DNA of 39,925 bases from a virus, in the IMG/VR virus record IMGVR_UViG_3300037450_000154, positions 1 through 39,925 of that record; one strand, 5' to 3'. The notes below the pieces were generated by a model that worked only from the letters and a program-made list of their open reading frames with translations, made no database searches and was not told the origin of the DNA. Numbering within the stretch: position 1 is the stretch's first letter; each line of letters begins with the position of its first letter. Shown here piece after piece: positions 7,176 to 15,672 of this stretch. A program made the translations under genes and the position numbers.

Positions 7176-7499
7176 ATGAGCAACGATCAAGATTTTTCCG
7201 GAATTACATTCGTAGACGAGACCGAACGCCTGCATTTTGCGCGCGCTCGACTCGGCCATGAGACCCTGACATTCCTCAGAGGGAATATAGGGAAGTACCT
7301 GCACGGGCGCGCGAAACAGGACCTCGAAGAGTCCATGGAAGCCATGTCCCGCTGCAATGTCGACAGCATGTTCGGCAGACGTAAGTATAAGAAACACCAG
7401 CAGAAAGCAGAACTTGCAAGGATGTTTATCCAGTACTGCACGGACATCATCACCGAAGGAGAATTTTCCAGTCAGGAGCTAGAGAACTACCGAGGATAA
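7176..7499 (+). CDS. Helical protein between portal and scaffold (107 aa)
   Basis: A 107-residue, mostly helical protein starting at ATG 7176 with the strong site GGAGG six bases before it. It contains RLGHETLTFLRGNIGKYLHG, a charged helix KQDLEESMEAM and a final helix QYCTDIITEGEFSSQELEN. Small helical proteins of this length are common between portal and scaffold in podophages, but their function is usually unassigned. It could be a head assembly factor. It is separated from the scaffold gene by four bases. Confidence 0.6.
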   Translation: MSNDQDFSGITFVDETERLHFARARLGHETLTFLRGNIGKYLHGRAKQDLEESMEAMSRCNVDSMFGRRKYKKHQQKAELARMFIQYCTDIITEGEFSSQELENYRG

Positions 7500-7503
7500 T
7501 ACT

Positions 7504-8694
7504 ATGACAGACGAAACCACCCAGCAGGGCGCTTCGGGCTTCAACGCCGATCCGCCGAAAGAACTTTCCTTCCCTCAGGGAGGGGTTGACAACGACGCGC
7601 GAGGCAGCGACAATAATGAGCAGGTAGATCCACGCGAAGAGTTGATGGCAGGCATTGAAGCCAAGATCAACGCGAAGCGACAAGCGGAAATGGCAGGACT
7701 CATCGACGAGGCGCCGTTACCCCTTGAGGAAGAACAGGAAGGGCAGAAGGAAGCTGCGAAGGAGCAAGATCCTCCCGCAGAAGATCCCCCGGCCGAAGGT
7801 GTGAAAAACGACCACCTGCCGGAGGAATTTCAAGATGACCCCCTGGCAGATTTTATCGTTATGGACGAGGCGAACAACACGCCCATGTTCGTAACCAAGG
7901 TGAACGGCGAAGAGAAGTACATCCCTCTCGACCGTGCACGGCAGCAACTGCAGAAGCACGAAGCCGCAGAGGTTTCACTGCAGAATGCCAACGAACGACA
8001 GAAGGTGCTAGATGCGCGCGAACAACAGATACTTGCTTCCGAGCAAGCTCTGAAAGCGAAGCTGGCAGCACCTGCTGAAACAAGCCCACCATCTGTGCCA
8101 ACAGTGCCGGACGTGAGCGATCAGGACCTCGAGAACGAGGCCCAAGGCATCGTCAGCAGTCTCTTTGCGGGGACCGAAGGCGAAGCAGTAGAGCACTTGG
8201 CGAAGGTGTTCAAGTCGATGAGGCCGCAGAGCAACGCAGCCCCGATCGATCAGAATGCACTCGTTGAGCAGGCCGCGAATCTGGTAGACAAGCGGCGTGG
8301 TGTGAAGAATGCGAAAGAGGACGCTGCCGCTGGACTCAAAAAGTTCAACGAAAGCTATCCAGATCTTGCCGCGGACGAAGCGCTGTTCGGATACGCAGAC
8401 AGCATGACTGATGTTATTGCGAAAGAGTGGACGGAGGAGGGTCGAGCCTTCAGAACCTCGGAAGTCATGATGGAAGCGGGTAAACGTACGACTGAATGGG
8501 TCCAATCGATGAAGTCCCCTTCACCCAAGCCGGCGGATACCACAACCAATGATCGACACGAACGTAAGCGCAAGCTTCGGCCCATGCCTACGACCCAGTC
8601 GCAGTCCGCCCCAACGGGAGTTGTGGAGGAACCTGCTCAGACACCGCGAGACGCAGTTGCTGAGATGCGAAAGGCGAGAGGCCAGGCGTTTTAA
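7504..8694 (+). CDS. Scaffolding protein
   Basis: A 396-aa acidic, low-complexity protein lying directly before the major capsid gene, the standard place for a scaffold. The N-terminal 115 residues are rich in Asp, Glu and Pro and likely disordered. Residues 140-190 form a coiled coil (RARQQLQKHEAAEVSLQNA and the following KVLDAREQQILASEQALKAKL). The middle is helical. A cluster of basic residues near 349-362 (RHERKRKLRP) is the kind of C-terminal basic patch by which scaffolds bind capsid protein. The scaffold would be lost before or during packaging. Assignment rests on composition and position, as scaffolds are poorly conserved. Confidence 0.75.
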   Translation: MTDETTQQGASGFNADPPKELSFPQGGVDNDARGSDNNEQVDPREELMAGIEAKINAKRQAEMAGLIDEAPLPLEEEQEGQKEAAKEQDPPAEDPPAEGVKNDHLPEEFQDDPLADFIVMDEANNTPMFVTKVNGEEKYIPLDRARQQLQKHEAAEVSLQNANERQKVLDAREQQILASEQALKAKLAAPAETSPPSVPTVPDVSDQDLENEAQGIVSSLFAGTEGEAVEHLAKVFKSMRPQSNAAPIDQNALVEQAANLVDKRRGVKNAKEDAAAGLKKFNESYPDLAADEALFGYADSMTDVIAKEWTEEGRAFRTSEVMMEAGKRTTEWVQSMKSPSPKPADTTTNDRHERKRKLRPMPTTQSQSAPTGVVEEPAQTPRDAVAEMRKARGQAF

Positions 8695-8732
8695 ACGGAG
8701 CTAATTTTAATTTAACAGGGAGGTAACACCCC

Positions 8733-9671
8733 ATGGCACAAGTATGGAGCACAAACTCGCTGGGTGGCTATATGTGGTCGCCCAATCTCAGCCGGAAGCT
8801 GCGCACTGCGCTGCAGCCGCTGGTTCGCTTCCGTCAGTTCTGCGATGCGAAAGAAGCATTCGGCACGGGCGTTGGCGAATATTTCAACTGGAACGTCTAC
8901 AGTGATGTAACCGACGAAGGTCGGGCACTGGAAGAAACTGAAACCATGCCCGAGACTGGCTTCACCATCAGTCAGGGTCAGGTCATCGTGACCGAGTATG
9001 GCAACAGCGTTCCTTACACCAAAAAGCTGGACGATCTGTCCGAGCAGCCGGTAACGGAAGTTATCCACAAGGTACTGAAGAACGACGCCCGTAAAGCGTT
9101 GGATCGCGCAGCCTACAACCAGTTCGTGAACACTTCGACTGGCATCGTGGCAACCTCCACCAGTGCAACTGCCGCCACCATCACGGAAAACGGCACGCCC
9201 ACAGTGGCCACCAACAAGCTGACCGCGGACCATGTCAAGATCATCGCTGATGAGCTGGCAGAACGCGAGATCCCGACCTATGACGGCAACCACTACGTAT
9301 CCGTCGGCCGGCCTCGTCCTCTCCGTCAGCTGAAGGACGACCTGGAGTCCATCCATCAGTATGTTTCTGAAGGTTGGCACGTCATCATGAACGGCGAGAA
9401 AGGCCGCTATGAAGGCATCCGCTTCGTGGAGCAGACCAACATCGCTGAAAACCTGCATAACAACGTCATTGGCGTTGACCAGGTGTTCTTCTTCGGTGCT
9501 GACACTGTTGTCGAAGCTATCGCGATTCCTGAAGAGGTCCGCGGTAAGATCCCGACTGACTACGGTCGTTCGCGCGGTATCGCATGGTACGCTGAACTGG
9601 GTTATGCCATCGTGCACCAGGCAGTTGCCCAGCAGCGGATAATCCGTTTCGACAGTGCTGACACGCCATAA
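8733..9671 (+). CDS. Major capsid protein, N4-gp56-like HK97 fold
   Basis: The 312-aa major capsid protein. It starts at ATG 8733 after AGGGAGGT, the strongest ribosome-binding site in the window, as expected for the most abundant product. The N-terminus (LRTALQPLVRFRQFCD) and the region GEYFNWNVYSDVTDEGRALEE with MPETGFTISQGQVIVTEYGN resemble the N4-gp56 capsid family. It continues with NSVPYTKKLDDLSEQPVTEV, and the A-domain-like segment NHYVSVGRPRPLRQLKDD leads to IGVDQVFFFGADTVVEA. There is no long N-terminal delta domain, which fits the separate scaffold gene just upstream. A hairpin follows the stop codon. Confidence 0.88.
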   Translation: MAQVWSTNSLGGYMWSPNLSRKLRTALQPLVRFRQFCDAKEAFGTGVGEYFNWNVYSDVTDEGRALEETETMPETGFTISQGQVIVTEYGNSVPYTKKLDDLSEQPVTEVIHKVLKNDARKALDRAAYNQFVNTSTGIVATSTSATAATITENGTPTVATNKLTADHVKIIADELAEREIPTYDGNHYVSVGRPRPLRQLKDDLESIHQYVSEGWHVIMNGEKGRYEGIRFVEQTNIAENLHNNVIGVDQVFFFGADTVVEAIAIPEEVRGKIPTDYGRSRGIAWYAELGYAIVHQAVAQQRIIRFDSADTP

Positions 9672-9690
9672 GCGGCAATAGCAGCTTGAG

Positions 9691-9725
9691 AGTCGGGGGC
9701 AACCCCGACTATCATTAAACTTTTT
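9691..9725 (+). terminator. Perfect 8-bp hairpin with GCAA loop after the capsid gene
   Basis: AGTCGGGG (9691-9698) pairs perfectly with CCCCGACT (9703-9710) across a GCAA loop (GNRA type). A run of five T lies 11 nt farther on at 9721-9725. The distance makes it a weak intrinsic terminator; an mRNA 3'-end stabiliser for the capsid transcript is equally likely. It lies 20 nt past the capsid stop. Confidence 0.6.
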
Positions 9726-9740
9726 GGAGGTAATTGAACT

Positions 9741-10115
9741 ATGAATAACTATCAGTACGACAAGCCGTTGCGTGAGACATACCAGTATCCCGCAGCTGCC
9801 CTGACAAGTGCTGCTGTCGTTGGCCGTTTCATCGGCCCCGAAGGCCGTAAAGGCCGCGTTGTCAACGTGTCTCACGTTGTCACCACGGACACTGACGACG
9901 CTGCAGTTGTAACCGTTGACACCAACGCTGGACTCGCTGTGCCCGTGACTGCGGACGTAGCGAATGCCCCCGGTCAGTATACCGGCGGCTCCACAGTGAA
10001 GGCTGACGTTGTTGGTCAGACTGAACTGCCGGCCGACACCGTGGTTGAAGTGCAAGCAGACGGCGTGCCGACTGCAGGCGCAGCTGACCTCACTGTCACT
10101 GTCGAGTGGTACTAA
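9741..10115 (+). CDS. Capsid decoration-like protein, copy 1 (124 aa)
   Basis: A 124-aa, strand-rich protein just after the major capsid gene, starting at ATG 9741 after TTGGAGGT. It begins NNYQYDKPLRETYQYPAA and has alternating hydrophobic strands (GRVVNVSHVVTTDTDD, AVVTVDTNAGLAVPV) ending TVTVEWY. It is paralogous to the 126-aa product at 10376-10756, sharing the N-terminal NNYQYDxPLRETY, an xFxGPxGxKGRVVN core and the last strand TxTxxWY. Position and beta-rich make-up suggest an outer-capsid decoration or stabilising protein; this is inference. No catalytic motif is present. Confidence 0.7.
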   Translation: MNNYQYDKPLRETYQYPAAALTSAAVVGRFIGPEGRKGRVVNVSHVVTTDTDDAAVVTVDTNAGLAVPVTADVANAPGQYTGGSTVKADVVGQTELPADTVVEVQADGVPTAGAADLTVTVEWY

Positions 10116-10166
10116 GCGAAAGCTTGGTCCAGTCTTAACCCTTAACGCCTTAGGAGGTATTTAACC

Positions 10167-10376
10167 ATGAGTGTTTCCCATCTCAAAGCAGGCAAGGCCA
10201 AAGACAGCGCCGGTGTAACCGGTGGCGTCAGCGTGCTGAAGCCTTTGAACCCTGGTAGCACTGCTCCCAGCGAGAGTTCCGACAGTTCCGCACCGGGTTT
10301 TAGCACCCAGCGGATCACCAAGAACCCCGCCGGGTCCAGCGCATCGAAGAACGGTAAGAACTTCGACATCTGCTGA
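10167..10376 (+). CDS. Ser/Gly-rich protein of unknown function (69 aa)
   Basis: A 69-residue protein with a strong ribosome-binding site (TTAGGAGGT) before ATG 10167. It is rich in Ser, Gly, Ala and Lys (KAGKAKDSAGVTGG, PSESSDSSAPGF) and probably mostly disordered. It ends in FDIC, a single cysteine at the C-terminus. Its stop overlaps the next ATG by one base (TGATG), coupling it to the second decoration-like gene. It sits between the two paralogous genes, so it may be a head component or linker; no family is recognised. Confidence 0.6.
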   Translation: MSVSHLKAGKAKDSAGVTGGVSVLKPLNPGSTAPSESSDSSAPGFSTQRITKNPAGSSASKNGKNFDIC

Positions 10377-10756
10377 TGTCCGGGAACAACTACCAGTACG
10401 ATAACCCTCTACGGGAGACGTACCGCTGGCTAGCAGAACCTTGCAACAGCGGCGTGTCTCTCATAGATGGGTTCGTCGGCCCCGCAGGAATGAAGGGGCG
10501 GGTAGTCAACATAGCCACCGTACGGGTTGCAGGGTTCGCCAGTGACACTACACTGGACGTGAAGGACGGCAATAACGATCTTGCTGTCTCCCACACGATC
10601 ACCGCGGGAGCGGGAGGCGGGTACAACGCCATCCCTCGAGCGGACCTGGCAAACATCCCTGAGTTGGCTGCCGACACCGGTGTCGCTTTCTGGAGTAACG
10701 GCGAGTCCGCCTCCGGCACAGCGAACATCACGTTGACTATCGATTGGTATAACTGA
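10376..10756 (+). CDS. Capsid decoration-like protein, copy 2 (126 aa)
   Basis: A 126-aa strand-rich protein coupled to the previous gene through TGATG at 10374-10378. It is a clear paralogue of the product of 9741-10115: both begin with NNYQYD, continue PLRETY, share GRVVN near residue 40 and finish with a T-x-T-x-D/E-W-Y strand. The middle part differs (this copy has KDGNNDLAVSHTITAGAGGG). The pair probably arose by tandem duplication around the small 10167 gene. The two could form mixed decoration or occupy different positions on the head. It is followed by a terminator hairpin. Confidence 0.7.
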   Translation: MSGNNYQYDNPLRETYRWLAEPCNSGVSLIDGFVGPAGMKGRVVNIATVRVAGFASDTTLDVKDGNNDLAVSHTITAGAGGGYNAIPRADLANIPELAADTGVAFWSNGESASGTANITLTIDWYN

Positions 10757-10760
10757 CAAC

Positions 10761-10792
10761 CCTGGGCCTCCGGGCCCAGGTTCTCTAATTTT
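10761..10792 (+). terminator. Intrinsic terminator with UNCG tetraloop
   Basis: CCTGGGCC (10761-10768) pairs perfectly with GGCCCAGG (10773-10780) around TCCG, a UNCG-type stable tetraloop. It is followed at once by TTCTCTAATTTT (10781-10792). Stem, loop and T-rich tail together make the best intrinsic terminator in the window. It lies at the end of the capsid/decoration genes with genes continuing in the same direction 12 nt later, so it is likely a partial terminator that sets a step-down in expression. Confidence 0.75.
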
Positions 10793-10803
10793 AGGAGGGA
10801 TCT

Positions 10804-11010
10804 ATGAAAGGCAAGAACGACAATGTTCTGTCCGTTGCAGGATGCTGCGGGGAGGTGGATTCCGAAGCTCCTCTGACCACAGACAGTTTCCAAGCGTCAG
10901 CTGACCTGGCCGATGGCCACAGCGGCGTACGTAAGATCGACACCCAGTACGAAGCGAACGATTACGAGTTGCTGAGAGGTGAGGTCGACAACCCCAACGC
11001 AGGAGATTAA
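10804..11010 (+). CDS. Small acidic protein of unknown function (68 aa)
   Basis: A 68-residue acidic protein starting at ATG 10804 after TTAGGAGG. It has a CCGE motif near residue 14 (VAGCCGEVDSEAP) and a run DLADGHSGVRKIDTQYEANDY. The adjacent cysteines could bind metal or form disulfides but stand alone. It is two bases ahead of the next gene. No family is recognised; its place between the decoration genes and the adaptor suggests a minor head protein. Confidence 0.55.
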   Translation: MKGKNDNVLSVAGCCGEVDSEAPLTTDSFQASADLADGHSGVRKIDTQYEANDYELLRGEVDNPNAGD

Positions 11011-11012
11011 CC

Positions 11013-11360
11013 ATGGCTACACCTCGCAATAAAGCGGACATGGATTTCAACAAGCCGTATGGCATCGTTCGAGGAGACCCCGGCGTGGCATACATGCAGG
11101 ACTACGACTTCTTCGACTCCAAAGGCGTGTTCCTCAAAGAAGCTTTGAACAAGCCAAAGCGGAAAGCTGCCCCGGCGCCGAAGGCGTCCCCGCGTGCCCG
11201 CAAGGTCAAGAACGCCAAGGGCGTCACTGTCGAGCCCAAGACCGCGCAGGAACGCATGATCCTGGAGGTTGGCAACATTAACTCTATTCCAAAGTCAGTA
11301 TTGGATGCCCGGAAAGAAAACCGTGCAGCCCTGGCAGCGGAGGAGAATACTGACGGATGA
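11013..11360 (+). CDS. Basic protein of unknown function, head module (115 aa)
   Basis: A 115-aa protein with a strongly basic centre (PKRKAAPAPKASPRARKVKN) flanked by a more ordered N-terminus (NKPYGIVRGDPGVAYMQD) and a helical C-terminus. AGGAG upstream of ATG 11013 supports the start, and its stop overlaps the adaptor start (ATGA at 11357). The Ala/Pro/Lys-rich segment looks disordered and could bind DNA or the portal. No family is recognised. Its position immediately before the adaptor fits a minor head or completion protein. Confidence 0.6.
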   Translation: MATPRNKADMDFNKPYGIVRGDPGVAYMQDYDFFDSKGVFLKEALNKPKRKAAPAPKASPRARKVKNAKGVTVEPKTAQERMILEVGNINSIPKSVLDARKENRAALAAEENTDG

Positions 11361-12037
11361 GCACTTTCATCGAATTGGTGCAGGAACTACACGAAGAAGT
11401 GGGGGCGGCAGGAAGCGCCCCCTCTACTGTGGTGGCGCAGCGCGGCGAAGCGAAGCGGTTCGTCAACTGGATCAGGCGTGCAGACAGATACGTCCAAAAC
11501 CTTTGGACGAACTGGAAGTTTCTGCGCTCGGCGTATGACGAGAATACGACAGCCCTTAGCGTGGACATGCCCATCCTGCAGGGCGCATCCTTCTGGGATG
11601 AGAAGACTTTCAAGCTCTACGACCCGGACAGCGGCGAGCCTTACTTCCTTGAAATCGTTGAGTATGATGCGATCAAGTCGGAAGAGCGCGACGACTCTGT
11701 GTCGACACCGTACCGCCTTATTGTTATGAATGACGGCACCTTGGAGGCTGAGCCTACCCCTGACCAGGTTTACCGGGTCACGGGTGATGCCTACTTGGCG
11801 CCTATTGATCTGGATCTAGACGCAGACGTGTCGAAGATTCCCGAGCAATTCCATGACGTTATCCTGGCCAGGGCGTTGATCCTGTATGCGAACCACGAGA
11901 ACGCGCCGGAGATCAAAACGCAGGGGCAGGAGATGTACACGGAGGTTCTGGAACGCTTGCAGAACAAGCAGTTACCAAACAAACACCAGGCCCAGTTCCG
12001 CACTGGAGGAAGTTTCGAAGTAATCGGTAGCCAGTGA
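11357..12037 (+). CDS. Head-tail adaptor, SU10-adaptor-like
   Basis: A 226-aa protein with the features of podophage adaptors that form the ring below the portal. The N-terminus IELVQELHEEVGAAGSAPST is followed by a conserved-looking RFVNWIRRADRYVQNLWTNW (about residues 34-53) and KFLRSA; this helix-W-x-x-W-FL pattern is typical of the SU10-type adaptor family. A beta region follows, then the helix FHDVILARALILYANHENAPE (about 166-186), split here as FHDVILARALILYA plus NHENAPE, and a basic tail. It would connect the portal (4905) with the nozzle protein encoded next, seven bases downstream. Confidence 0.75.
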   Translation: MSTFIELVQELHEEVGAAGSAPSTVVAQRGEAKRFVNWIRRADRYVQNLWTNWKFLRSAYDENTTALSVDMPILQGASFWDEKTFKLYDPDSGEPYFLEIVEYDAIKSEERDDSVSTPYRLIVMNDGTLEAEPTPDQVYRVTGDAYLAPIDLDLDADVSKIPEQFHDVILARALILYANHENAPEIKTQGQEMYTEVLERLQNKQLPNKHQAQFRTGGSFEVIGSQ

Positions 12038-12044
12038 GGGAATC

Positions 12045-14213
12045 ATGGCCGGAAGAGCTAACACAAAAACCGCCTACTTTCCTTTAGGGGGCGGACTTGA
12101 TATAGTTACACCTGCACTTAGTGTAGCGCCTGGGATGGCGCTTTCCCTAGTAAACTATGAGCCGTGGTTTAACGGAGGCTACCGGCGCATCTATGGTTAC
12201 GAGGTATTCGATGGCAGTCCCAGACCCAGCGAGCAAACATTCACAGGATTTGAAGTCTCAGATGCTTCAAGCCTGTCTCTCGGAGACACTGTTGACGCAG
12301 ACAGCACCTCCGCCTCTGGTATCTGCGTGGGTATTTGGATCGACGACGGAACGTATGGCACGGACTCGATCGCAGTCACAAAGCTCACTGGTGTGGACTT
12401 CGCCGACGGAGACGCGTGCAATACCGCGGCTTTTACAATCGATTCTGACCCGGTGCAAAGATTTGCTCCGGACGATGACATCGAAAGCACTTGGCTCCTC
12501 GAAGCCCAAGATAGCTACCGAGATGACATTGCAGTCGTTCCAGGTGAAGGCCCGGTTCGAGGAACCTGGCAACGTGGAGCTGCCAACTACGCTGTTAGAG
12601 ACGAAGTTGGAGGAGCTAAAGGAGTCCTTCATAAAGGAAGCGCTACTGGGTGGGACGACACACTCATCACAATGGGAGTCTACGTATACTTCGACCTGGG
12701 AGGTGGGACCACCAATGAGCCGCTGCCAGAAGAAGGCGACGTCATCTACGGGAACACGTCGACTGCCGTCGGAACTGTCCATCGGGTCATTCATATGGCG
12801 GGAGCCACATCGGCCAACGATGCCATCGGATACTTGGTACTGACCAGTGTTACAGGGACTTTCTCGGACAACGAAGAAATACGTGACGATGCTACGAAAA
12901 CGATTCATCTCATGGATGCCGACGGTGCCAGTGCGGCATTTGCCCTGTCTGACGGTGGAGTGTATCAGTTTGTCAATCATAACTTTTTTGGTGGTTCTGG
13001 TACTTATCGTACGTATGGGGTTAATGGCGTCGATTCGGCTTTCGAAATCGATGAAAACGACATAGTCAGCCCGATATTCCTGCCGACGTTCGCGCAGCTG
13101 AATGCAGGAGCCTCCGAGTACACAGGGTCCAGCCCTCCTGACACACTGACCCCGTTCCTTATCGAAGAGCACCGAAACCACTTGTTCATGGCGTTCCCTG
13201 GAGGGTCCATGGTGCAGTCCGTCGTCGGCATGCCGTTGCATTTCAACGGATTCCTCGGCGCTGCAGAGTTTGGCATGGGCGACGAGATCACCGGATTGAA
13301 CAGCGTGGTGGGTGGCGTGCTGGTCGTGACGTCAGAACGCGAGACAAAGGGCCTATTTGGCAAAACGATTGACGATTGGGAACTCAAGCTGGTCGGCGAA
13401 AAGACCGGCGGCAAGCTCTACACCTCTCAGAAGATGGACACGGTCTACGGTCTGGACGACCTCGGCATCACCAGCATATCGCGTACTGACGCCTTCGGCT
13501 CCTTCATGGGCGCCACCGTGTCTCAGCTGGTCCAGCCTCTGGTCAACCTCTACAAAGACCGGGCGACCTCGGCGAGTATCGTCCGAAGCGCCAACCAGTA
13601 CCGGCTGTACTTTGACGATGGCACCGGCCTGGTAATGTACATCCCGACTGCAGGGCAGGAACCCTCCAACCGTGCCGCAACTCGCACGAAAGTGGAGTTT
13701 TCGCAGCTGTCATACCCGATCACCATACAGCAGATGTATGACACCGAGGACGGAAGCGGCATCGAAAGGCACTATTTCACCTCTGATGATGGGTTTGTGT
13801 ATGAAAATGGGGTAGGAACCAACTTCAACGGGGCGGATATTCGCAGTACAGTCCGACTCGTGTATAATCAACTGAAGACACCGTCGATGCGGAAGAAGTA
13901 TCGCCGGGCGATTCTCGAGATGGAATCGCAAAAGCCCTTAACTCTCAAGATCATATACGATTTAACGTATGGCGGGTCCGAGACGAAGGCAGGAAACCAG
14001 GACTTCGTGATCAACGCAGGCGGTGGCTTGTGGGATGTCGACAACTGGGATGAATTTTACTGGGATGGGCAGACCGTATCGACGGCATCTGTCGGTCTTG
14101 GCGGATCAGGGACGAATATCAGTATGCTGATATTCAACGAATCAGCAACAGCGCGGCCTTTCATCATGCAAGGAGTCACGCTGCATTACGATCTACGGAG
14201 GCTGCAGAGGTAA
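12045..14213 (+). CDS. Tail nozzle / tail stabilisation protein
   Basis: A 722-aa protein directly after the adaptor, the usual place of the tail nozzle or DNA-stabilisation protein (P22 gp10-like). It starts with AYFPLGGGLDIVTPALSV and MALSLVNYEPWFNGGYRRI, characteristic of this group. The C-terminal half has strand repeats seen in propeller-type nozzles (EHRNHLFMAFPGG, ITGLNSVVGGVLVVTSERE, TKGLFG) and ends with HYDLRRLQR. Two stretches, about residues 66-126 and 228-295, look like inserted beta modules with a TS-x-A-x-G/TV and vTGxFxD pattern. The same module recurs in the protein at 32047-35154. The insertions would explain why it is longer than P22 gp10. Confidence 0.75.
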   Translation: MAGRANTKTAYFPLGGGLDIVTPALSVAPGMALSLVNYEPWFNGGYRRIYGYEVFDGSPRPSEQTFTGFEVSDASSLSLGDTVDADSTSASGICVGIWIDDGTYGTDSIAVTKLTGVDFADGDACNTAAFTIDSDPVQRFAPDDDIESTWLLEAQDSYRDDIAVVPGEGPVRGTWQRGAANYAVRDEVGGAKGVLHKGSATGWDDTLITMGVYVYFDLGGGTTNEPLPEEGDVIYGNTSTAVGTVHRVIHMAGATSANDAIGYLVLTSVTGTFSDNEEIRDDATKTIHLMDADGASAAFALSDGGVYQFVNHNFFGGSGTYRTYGVNGVDSAFEIDENDIVSPIFLPTFAQLNAGASEYTGSSPPDTLTPFLIEEHRNHLFMAFPGGSMVQSVVGMPLHFNGFLGAAEFGMGDEITGLNSVVGGVLVVTSERETKGLFGKTIDDWELKLVGEKTGGKLYTSQKMDTVYGLDDLGITSISRTDAFGSFMGATVSQLVQPLVNLYKDRATSASIVRSANQYRLYFDDGTGLVMYIPTAGQEPSNRAATRTKVEFSQLSYPITIQQMYDTEDGSGIERHYFTSDDGFVYENGVGTNFNGADIRSTVRLVYNQLKTPSMRKKYRRAILEMESQKPLTLKIIYDLTYGGSETKAGNQDFVINAGGGLWDVDNWDEFYWDGQTVSTASVGLGGSGTNISMLIFNESATARPFIMQGVTLHYDLRRLQR

Positions 14214-15671
14214 ATGGCTAACAGTTATTACACATTCGCATCAACGTTTGTCCCGGGCACCAAAGTCCGATCGGACGATATGAACAATGAACTGTCCGGC
14301 GTCACCGCAGGCTTTGACTTGTTGCCCACCGACCCCACTTCGATCGAGAAAGTAACTGCGCATCTCGGCACCGAGAGCGGCAGCGCGAACGCGTACGTGG
14401 TCACCCGCACGAACCCGGTCACCGCCTACGAGGACGGACTACGTGTCGGCTTCTTCGCGACACACGCGAACACTGCAGGCTGCACACTCAATGTGGACGG
14501 CGTTGGCGTCGTGTCCTTCGTAGCTCCTGACGGCGTAGCCTTCACGGCAGATGACATTACTGTCGGCGTGTTCTACGAGGCCGTGTTTGACAACAGCAAC
14601 AACCGTTGGCAGATGCTCAACCCCACGACCAGCTGGCTCGTACAGGGAGACCTGCGAGTGACATGGGCGGAAGAGTGGGCCAACAAGGCAGAAGACAGCT
14701 TGGTGTCGGCAGCGGCCGGCGGCGACGAGGTCGACGACTACTCAGCACTCCACTTCTCTATCAAGTCGTCTGACAGCGCAGCTGCAGCTCTTGTCTCTGA
14801 GAACGCCGCAGCGGCCTCCTACGACTCTTTTGATGACAGGTATCTCGGCGCCAAGGCATCCGATCCTACGCTGGATAACGACGGCGCAGCGCTGCTGACG
14901 GGCGCTATGTACTGGAACACCACCAACGATGTCATGAAAGTCTACAATGGCGCCGCTTGGGAGGACGTAGGGTCCTCGGCTGCCAACATCACCGAGTACA
15001 CTTCCACCGCATCGCAGACCGTGTACACCGGCGCGGACGACCACGGCGTGGTTCTCAGCTACCAGGCCGGGTTCCTGATGGTCTACCTGAACGGCATCCT
15101 GCTGGAGAACACCACAGATTACACGGCTACTGACGGCAGCACTATCACGCTGATCGTTGCTGCTAATTCTGGCGATATCTTGCAATCGTTTGGTTTTGGC
15201 ACCTTCGATGTTGCTGATGGCAAGTCGACACAGATCGTGAAAACGTCGGACGAAACACGGAATTCCACCTCGACATACGCCGTTGATGGGGAACTGATCC
15301 TGAATGGACTGGCCGCCTCGTCTGAGTATATTGTCGAAGGGCAGCTGATCGTGACCACCAGCGCTACGCCGGATATTAAGTTTAGACTTGGGGGTAATGG
15401 GACTTTTGTGGCTGCAGGTGGTACTTACAATGCGTCTCTATGGTGTGCCGGCGACGACATCGACGTACTCAGCAACAACCTGGCGTTCGACATTTTGTCG
15501 GGCAAGCGAGTCACCACTGACGGTACAGACTCCTTGTTTATCATCAACTTCAGAGGGACAGTGGAGACCAACACGGCCACCAGCATCCAGCTGGAGTGGG
15601 CGCAGAACACCTCGGATGCAGCAGACTGCATAGTCCATCTGGATTCGCACATACGTGCATTGAAGGTTTAA
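14214..15671 (+). CDS. Tail fibre protein A (485 aa)
   Basis: A 485-aa tail fibre whose ATG follows the previous stop without a gap. Residues 1-35 (FVPGTKVRSDDMNNELSGVT) look like a virion-attachment domain. Residues near 215-255 carry DDRYLGAKASDPTLDNDG and LLTGAMYWNTTNDVMKVYNG, a motif common in phage tail fibres. This N-terminal half is strongly similar to fibre B (18196-20883). The C-terminal half is strand-rich and different, ending in DAADCIVHLDSHIRALKV, and would form the distal shaft or receptor-binding part. It is followed by three small glycine-rich genes that may encode alternative or accessory tips. Confidence 0.8.
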   Translation: MANSYYTFASTFVPGTKVRSDDMNNELSGVTAGFDLLPTDPTSIEKVTAHLGTESGSANAYVVTRTNPVTAYEDGLRVGFFATHANTAGCTLNVDGVGVVSFVAPDGVAFTADDITVGVFYEAVFDNSNNRWQMLNPTTSWLVQGDLRVTWAEEWANKAEDSLVSAAAGGDEVDDYSALHFSIKSSDSAAAALVSENAAAASYDSFDDRYLGAKASDPTLDNDGAALLTGAMYWNTTNDVMKVYNGAAWEDVGSSAANITEYTSTASQTVYTGADDHGVVLSYQAGFLMVYLNGILLENTTDYTATDGSTITLIVAANSGDILQSFGFGTFDVADGKSTQIVKTSDETRNSTSTYAVDGELILNGLAASSEYIVEGQLIVTTSATPDIKFRLGGNGTFVAAGGTYNASLWCAGDDIDVLSNNLAFDILSGKRVTTDGTDSLFIINFRGTVETNTATSIQLEWAQNTSDAADCIVHLDSHIRALKV

Positions 15672-15672
15672 C

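Noticed and set aside
8712-10055. A 447-codon open frame on the - strand opposite the capsid gene
   Set aside because: It crosses the capsid gene, an intergenic hairpin and a decoration gene in antisense, with no recognisable features. It is a shadow of the coding strand.
10114-10128. Short hairpin AAGC-GAAA-GCTT after the first decoration gene
   Set aside because: A four-base-pair stem without a T-run is too weak to call a terminator.
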